DNA of 64,000 bases, taken from NCBI GenBank assembly GCA_017416855.1, contig JAFQAZ010000007.1, forward strand, positions 1 to 64,000, read 5' to 3'. Made by a program: the position numbers and the translations under genes. Positions 59,870 to 64,000 of this stretch are shown piece by piece. Numbering within the stretch: the first letter of the stretch is position 1; every line of letters starts with the position of its first letter. This DNA comes from Clostridia bacterium. Lineage in GTDB: Bacteria > Bacillota > Clostridia > UBA1381 > UBA9506. Below the pieces are notes generated by a model, which saw only the letters and a program-made list of their open reading frames with translations, had not been told where the DNA came from and searched no databases.

Positions 59870-59902
59870 TGCTTGTATTGTGTCAAAAACACAATACAAG
59901 CA
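59870..59902. promoter_or_regulatory. Perfect inverted repeat in the leader of the antiporter gene
   Basis: TGCTTGTATTGTGT (59870-59883), loop CAAAA, ACACAATACAAGCA (59889-59902). It begins about six bases after the expected transcription start and has no T-run, so it is not an ordinary terminator. It could be an operator or an RNA hairpin controlling the message. Confidence 0.65.
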
Positions 59903-59939
59903 TATAATTTTGTGAGTTAATATTTTTGGGGGATAGAGT

Positions 59940-61244
59940 ATGAGTACATTATTATCTGTTTCAATTGCATTATTAGGTGGTCTTTTAATGACCCGTTTAT
60001 TTAAGCCGTTAAAGCTGCCATCGGTTACGGCTTATCTCATTGCCGGTGTGCTGATTGGCCCTTACTGCCTGGGTCAGTTAGGCATCCATGGCCTTGGTTT
60101 TGACAGTATGGAATCGGTACATGCTTTAAAGTTGATTTCTGATGTAGCACTTGGTTTCATTGCTTTTTCCATCGGCAACGAATTCCGTTTGGAGGATTTA
60201 AAGAAAATTGGCAAGCAGGCCTTTGTCATTGGGATTTTTCAGGCAATTGTAGCCACTGTTTTTGTGGATATTGCTTTATTCGCGATTCATAGAATTATGC
60301 CGGATAAATTAAGCCTGCCTCAGGTGCTCACGTTGGGTGCTATCGCAACAGCTACCGCACCGGCAGCTACCTTAATGGTTGTTCGTCAATATAAGGCAAA
60401 AGGACCTCTGACAGACTTGTTACTCCCCATCGTCGCTTTAGATGATGCAGTTGGCCTGATTGTGTTTGCGGTGTCTTTCGGTATTGCAAAAACCATTGGC
60501 GCATCTGCAGCTATTGACGTGGTTTCCATTATTGTAAATCCTTTAGTCGAAATCGTGGCATCCCTTGCATTGGGTGCTTTAATGGGCTTTGTTTTAACAC
60601 AGCTGGAAAAACTGTTTAACTCCAATACAAACCGCCTGAATATGTCCATAGCTTTTGTGTTTATGACAGTGGCGCTTTCTATGTTGAAGTTTGAAGTTGG
60701 GTCTGTACATATTGGCTTTTCTTCTTTACTGGTATGTATGATGCTGGGTACAATTTTCTGCAATGCCTGCCCCTTATCTCACGATGTAATGGAGAAAACC
60801 GACAAATGGACATCACCCTTATTTGCTTTGTTCTTTGTGATCAGCGGGGCAGAATTAGAGCTGAAGGTGTTTGGCGATTGGGCCATTGTTGTTATTGGTA
60901 TTGTGTATATCATCTTCCGTTCTCTGGGCAAGTATTTTGGTTCATACGCCAGTGCCAAGATGACAAAATGCACACCGTCTATCTGTAAGTATTTAGGCAT
61001 TACCTTATTGCCTCAGGCCGGTGTTGCACTTGGTATGTGTGCACTTGCAGCGGCAGAATTGCCCGGACAGGGTGAGCTGATTCGTAACATTACGCTGTTT
61101 GCCGTTTTGATTTATGAATTGTTCGGTCCTGTGCTGACAAGACAAGCTCTTACATTGGCCGGCGACATTCAGCCCATGCCGGAACATGTGAAAATGCGTC
61201 GGCATCATAAGCTGAAGCAGGCAAAGGAAACATCAGAAGAATAA
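59940..61244 (+). CDS. Cation:proton antiporter, CPA2 family
   Basis: A 434-residue membrane protein with twelve to thirteen helices. Its signatures are LKLPSVTAYLIAGVLIGPYC, GFIAFSIGNEF, LGAIATATAPAATLMVV (helix-breaking region) and LPIVALDDAVGLIVFAVSFG, which carries the Asp-Asp pair used in cation and proton exchange. There is no C-terminal TrkA-N or regulatory domain. It likely exchanges sodium or potassium for protons in pH and ion homeostasis. GGGGGATAGAG precedes the ATG. The leader carries a perfect hairpin. Confidence 0.93.
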   Translation: MSTLLSVSIALLGGLLMTRLFKPLKLPSVTAYLIAGVLIGPYCLGQLGIHGLGFDSMESVHALKLISDVALGFIAFSIGNEFRLEDLKKIGKQAFVIGIFQAIVATVFVDIALFAIHRIMPDKLSLPQVLTLGAIATATAPAATLMVVRQYKAKGPLTDLLLPIVALDDAVGLIVFAVSFGIAKTIGASAAIDVVSIIVNPLVEIVASLALGALMGFVLTQLEKLFNSNTNRLNMSIAFVFMTVALSMLKFEVGSVHIGFSSLLVCMMLGTIFCNACPLSHDVMEKTDKWTSPLFALFFVISGAELELKVFGDWAIVVIGIVYIIFRSLGKYFGSYASAKMTKCTPSICKYLGITLLPQAGVALGMCALAAAELPGQGELIRNITLFAVLIYELFGPVLTRQALTLAGDIQPMPEHVKMRRHHKLKQAKETSEE

Positions 61245-61493
61245 TATCAAGGGATGTTAAAAAACTCTGGAACGTAAGAAAAAGAGAACACAAACATCTG
61301 CAAAGGCTATTGCAAATATGTTATATTAAGGTGGAAAAATCGAAGGAAACTCGATTTTTCATAAAATCTGAACTTTTCTTGCTATCAACAAGCTTCGCCT
61401 CTCATCGTACCATTGTACGATTTCGGCTAGCCCAAAACTAAAGTTTTGGCTCAGTTTGTTAATTCCAAAGCTTTTTTCCTATCCCTTACAACA
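61245..61493. other. Intergenic stretch with several hairpins, no gene
   Basis: It contains GAAAAATCGA/TCGATTTTTC (61334-61360), ATCGTAC/GTACGAT (61404-61421) and AGCCCAAAACT/AGTTTTGGCT (61429-61451). No coding frame, known riboswitch core or clear promoter was recognised. It may be a small mobile repeat or a structured leader of the CLC gene. Confidence 0.4.
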
Positions 61494-61495
61494 AA

Positions 61496-61537
61496 GGCTG
61501 TTTAAAAGTGAATTTGCTTTTTAAACAGCCTCTTTTT
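61496..61537 (+). terminator. Terminator directly upstream of the CLC gene
   Basis: GGCTGTTTAAAAG pairs with CTTTTTAAACAGCC (one-base bulge), then TCTTTTT. The T-run ends one base before the GGGGGC ribosome-binding site of the CLC gene, so any transcript from upstream must pass through it. Confidence 0.8.
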
Positions 61538-61547
61538 GGGGGCAAAA

Positions 61548-62795
61548 ATGATTACATATATTAAAAATAATTGTAAAATTCCGGCGAATTATGTCAAAAC
61601 ATTGTTCAAGTGGTTGATTCTTGCCGGCCTTGTGGGAGCACTGGGCGGTTTTGTGGGCAGCGCTTTTCACATCAGCGTGGACTGGGTAACTGAGCTGCGG
61701 ATAGAGTTCGGCTGGATTCTCTATTTGCTGCCTTTGGGCGGCCTGGTCATCACGGCCTTTTACCGTATATTCCGTTCAAAAGGACACATTGATACCAACC
61801 GTGTGCTGGAAGCTGTTCGTAGCGATGAGAAAGTACCTCTTGTTATGGTGCCTCTTATTTTTGTGAGCACGGTCATCACCCATTTGCTGGGTGGCTCAGC
61901 CGGTCGCGAAGGAGCGGCTTTGCAGTTGGGTGGCAGTGTTGGCTACAATGTGGGTAAAGTGTTTAAATTAAAGGAAAATGACCGACACATCATCGTGATG
62001 GCGGGGATGAGTAGTGTGTTTGCGGCCTTGTTCGGCACACCCATGACGGCGGCGGTGTTTGCTTTAGAGGTGGTCAATGTGGGCGTGTTACACTATGCCG
62101 GGTTGCTTCCGTGTGTGATTGCTTCTGTCACAGCGTTTTTAATCTCCGGATGGCTGGGGATTCCGCCGGTGCGGTTCAATGTGGCGGTGCAAGCTGTTAC
62201 GGCTCTCGGCCTTGCTCAGGTTGCGGTGCTGGCTGTTCTGTGCGCTGTAGTGAGTATCTTGTTCTGTACAGCTATTAAAAAGTGCGAGCACTATGGCGAC
62301 AAACTGATTACGAATCAGTATGTCCGGGCGCTGGTTGGCAGTATTTTGATTATTTTACTGGCATTGGTTTTACGAAGCCGTGATTATAACGGTGCCGGTA
62401 TGGATATTATTGCTCGCGCGCTGGGCGGAGAAGCAAAGCCTGAGGCCTTTCTTTTGAAAATTATTTTTACCGCCATTACCATAACGGCAGGGTTTAAAGG
62501 CGGAGAAATTGTGCCGGCATTTTTTGTTGGTTCCACCTTTGGTTGTGTGGTTGGCTCGTTGCTTGGTTTAGATGCAGGATTTGCAGCGGCTATCGGCTTT
62601 GTGGCGTTGTTTTGCGGTGCTGTGAACTGCCCTTTGGCATCTCTTTTGCTGTCTGTAGAGGTTTTTGGGGCCGAGGGCATTCTGTTCTTTGCTATCACCT
62701 GCGGTATCAGCTATATGATGTCCGGTCACTTCGGGCTATATAAAAGTCAGAAATTCATGTATTCGAAGCTGGATGATTCACCGGTAGAAAATTAA
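61548..62795 (+). CDS. CLC-family anion channel or antiporter, fluoride-subgroup-like
   Basis: A 415-residue CLC protein with about ten to twelve helices. THLLGGSAGREGAALQLGG contains the gating Glu (GREG), and GFKGGEIVPAFFVG is the third CLC signature. The GGSAGREG form in place of GxSxGREGP, and GGEIVP in place of GxFxP, resembles the bacterial fluoride/proton antiporter subgroup as I remember it; chloride exchange remains possible. Length is short, as in that subgroup, and no C-terminal CBS pair is present. GGGGGC lies before ATG 61548. A terminator hairpin abuts the ribosome-binding site. Confidence 0.88.
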   Translation: MITYIKNNCKIPANYVKTLFKWLILAGLVGALGGFVGSAFHISVDWVTELRIEFGWILYLLPLGGLVITAFYRIFRSKGHIDTNRVLEAVRSDEKVPLVMVPLIFVSTVITHLLGGSAGREGAALQLGGSVGYNVGKVFKLKENDRHIIVMAGMSSVFAALFGTPMTAAVFALEVVNVGVLHYAGLLPCVIASVTAFLISGWLGIPPVRFNVAVQAVTALGLAQVAVLAVLCAVVSILFCTAIKKCEHYGDKLITNQYVRALVGSILIILLALVLRSRDYNGAGMDIIARALGGEAKPEAFLLKIIFTAITITAGFKGGEIVPAFFVGSTFGCVVGSLLGLDAGFAAAIGFVALFCGAVNCPLASLLLSVEVFGAEGILFFAITCGISYMMSGHFGLYKSQKFMYSKLDDSPVEN

Positions 62796-62837
62796 AAAAG
62801 CGGTAAGGTTTACCTTTGTAAAACCTTACCGCTTTTT
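62795..62837. terminator. Bidirectional terminator between the CLC and MATE genes
   Basis: AAAAAGCGGTAAGGTTTAC pairs with GTAAAACCTTACCGCTTTTT, with one unpaired base and loop CTTT. Confidence 0.9.
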
Positions 62838-62848
62838 AATTTAATATC

Positions 62849-64000
62849 TTACCAATATCTGTATTTCTTTCGTTTGACAATAAGAAAAATAAAGGTGACA
62901 ATCACAGCCAGACACTCGGCTACAACTGTCGAGAACCAAATGCCGTCCAGTTCCCATATCAGCGGCATGATCATCACAGCGGCTGTCTGAAACAGAAGGG
63001 TTCGGAGAAAGGATATAAGCGCTGAAATCGGTCCATCGTTCAGTGCTGTGAAGAAAGCGGAACCAAAGATGGCAATGCCGGCAAAGAAAAAGGAAAATGC
63101 GTGAATCACAAATGCGTGAACGGTCATATTGAAAAGGCCTTCGTCGTAACCCACAAAAATATCCGATAAGGGTATAGCCAGCACTTCGGAAATGACAAAC
63201 ATTGCCACAGCGGACAGAAGAACAATAACAGAGCTTTTTTTCAGCAAGCTCTTGAGTTCGTTTTCGTTCCCGGCACCGTAATGGTAGCTGATAACGGGGG
63301 CAACACCGGTTGCATAACCAATGAAAATGGAGAGAAAAATAAAGTTTACATACATAATGGTACCATAAGCCGCAATGCCGTCTTCACCGGCGAACTTCAT
63401 CAGTTGGGCATTATAGAGCATACAGACTAAGGACATAGAAATGTTGCTCATCAGCTCAGAAGAACCGTTGGTGCAGATTCTCAGCATCGATTTGCCGTCC
63501 CAACCGGTTTTGCAGAGCCGTAAACGACTTGTGTTTTTGCTGGCAAAATAAATGAACGGAATAATACCGCCCACAACCTGCCCCAAAGCAGTAGCCAATG
63601 CCGCGCCTACAAGCCCCCAGTTAAATACAACGATAAAGAGAGCGTCTCCAATCATATTGAGCACGCCGGCAATCACGGTAACATAAAGCCCCATTTTCGG
63701 TTTTTCTGCCGTGACTAAAAGGCTGGAAAATGCAAACTGCAGCATTAAAAAGGGGAGAGCAATCAGAATAATTCTGCCATAGAGTACACATTGCTCCAGT
63801 AACTCACCCTCGGCACCTAAAAAAGCAGTAATGGGGCGGATGAACAGAATGCTGAGAATGGCAATGATGACGCCACTTAAGAAGGTGGCATACACCAGCA
63901 GAGAAAAAATCCGCTGCGCTTTTTCATCTTTGCCTTCTCCCATGGTTTTGGCAACCAAGGCGCTGCCACCAGTGCCAAACATAAACCCAAGAGCGCCTAC
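62849..64000 (-). CDS. MATE-family efflux transporter, N-terminus beyond the window
   Basis: The frame is open through base 64000, so the start lies to the right. At least 383 residues are seen. VGALGFMFGTGGSALVAKTMGEGKDEKAQ is the family block near helices 1-3 (given in two parts: VGALGFMFGTG and GSALVAKTMGEG), and further on come PFIYFASKNTSRLRL and YHYGAGNENELKSLLKKSS. About ten membrane helices are visible. It would be a sodium- or proton-driven multidrug or metabolite exporter. It is a different type from the MATE gene at 13559 by sequence. Confidence 0.9.
   Translation of the reverse strand, partial: VGALGFMFGTGGSALVAKTMGEGKDEKAQRIFSLLVYATFLSGVIIAILSILFIRPITAFLGAEGELLEQCVLYGRIILIALPFLMLQFAFSSLLVTAEKPKMGLYVTVIAGVLNMIGDALFIVVFNWGLVGAALATALGQVVGGIIPFIYFASKNTSRLRLCKTGWDGKSMLRICTNGSSELMSNISMSLVCMLYNAQLMKFAGEDGIAAYGTIMYVNFIFLSIFIGYATGVAPVISYHYGAGNENELKSLLKKSSVIVLLSAVAMFVISEVLAIPLSDIFVGYDEGLFNMTVHAFVIHAFSFFFAGIAIFGSAFFTALNDGPISALISFLRTLLFQTAAVMIMPLIWELDGIWFSTVVAECLAVIVTFIFLIVKRKKYRYW

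Noticed and set aside
61245-61535. Fluoride (crcB) riboswitch upstream of the CLC gene
   Set aside because: The conserved core of that riboswitch could not be recognised by eye. A covariance search would be needed to be certain.
1-64000. CRISPR array, prophage or rRNA operon
   Set aside because: No regularly spaced direct repeats, phage structural genes or rRNA-like sequence were seen.

Overview
This window looks like chromosome of a low-to-mid GC, endospore-forming member of the class Clostridia, probably a gut species. The reasons are the YabP/YabQ sporulation pair, a CotJC-type manganese catalase, HPr kinase, consensus TTGACA/TATAAT promoters, AGGAGG ribosome-binding sites and many strong intrinsic terminators. 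No intact tRNA, rRNA, CRISPR array or phage structural gene was seen.

Layout. (1) Positions 1-2.75 kb are accessory DNA: an interrupted IS3-type transposase running off the left edge, an AT-rich orphan membrane protein, a GC-rich non-coding stretch, and a 33-base remnant of a tRNA-Asn 3' end that may mark an island boundary. (2) 2.8-7.9 kb: Rieske-tailed FAD oxidoreductase, manganese catalase, an SdpR/SdpI-type pair with two operator palindromes, a divergent XRE regulator with a small acidic protein, and a DUF3048 lipoprotein. (3) 8-16.3 kb: TAXI-type TRAP transporter, creatininase-family hydrolase, MFS transporter, MATE transporter and polysaccharide deacetylase. (4) 16.3-21.3 kb: UPF0210/ACT pair, then sfp-type transferase, HprK, PHP phosphoesterase and MurB.

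(5) 21.6-33.4 kb is a carbohydrate locus: two SGNH esterases, a GH78-type rhamnosidase, a GH29 fucosidase, an unassigned 843-residue probable glycosidase, an RpiB-like isomerase, three alpha/beta hydrolases and a DMT exporter-type permease. The enzymes carry no visible signal peptides, so they probably act on imported glycosides or small glycoconjugates. The DNA from about 24.6 kb is visibly AT-rich and may be acquired. (6) 33.4-36 kb: a small secreted protein and a MutS-like ATPase. A promoter-like element with a conserved spacer recurs at four places between 30.6 and 34.3 kb, and its first half occurs again at 2.45 kb.

(7) 36.1-44.4 kb, minus strand: FeoB/FeoA, then an apparent operon of RNA methyltransferase, response regulator, sensor kinase and a zinc-type ABC transporter. 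(8) 44.5-47.5 kb: yabP-yabQ-divIC-yabR behind a sigma-E-like promoter, then an unrecognised coiled-coil protein. (9) 47.6-52.3 kb: DegV, XTP pyrophosphatase, a DUF4380-like protein, an esterase and an M20 peptidase. (10) 52.3-58.3 kb: an AraC regulator diverging from two ceramidase-family enzymes, a NagA-like deacetylase and a NagB-like protein with an altered active site; this is the most likely uncharacterised pathway here. (11) 58.3-64 kb: sodium symporter, CPA2 antiporter, a CLC protein resembling the fluoride subgroup, and a MATE transporter cut by the right edge.

All functions are assigned by reading motifs and context. Start codons were chosen from visible ribosome-binding sites. Promoters and terminators are pattern calls.
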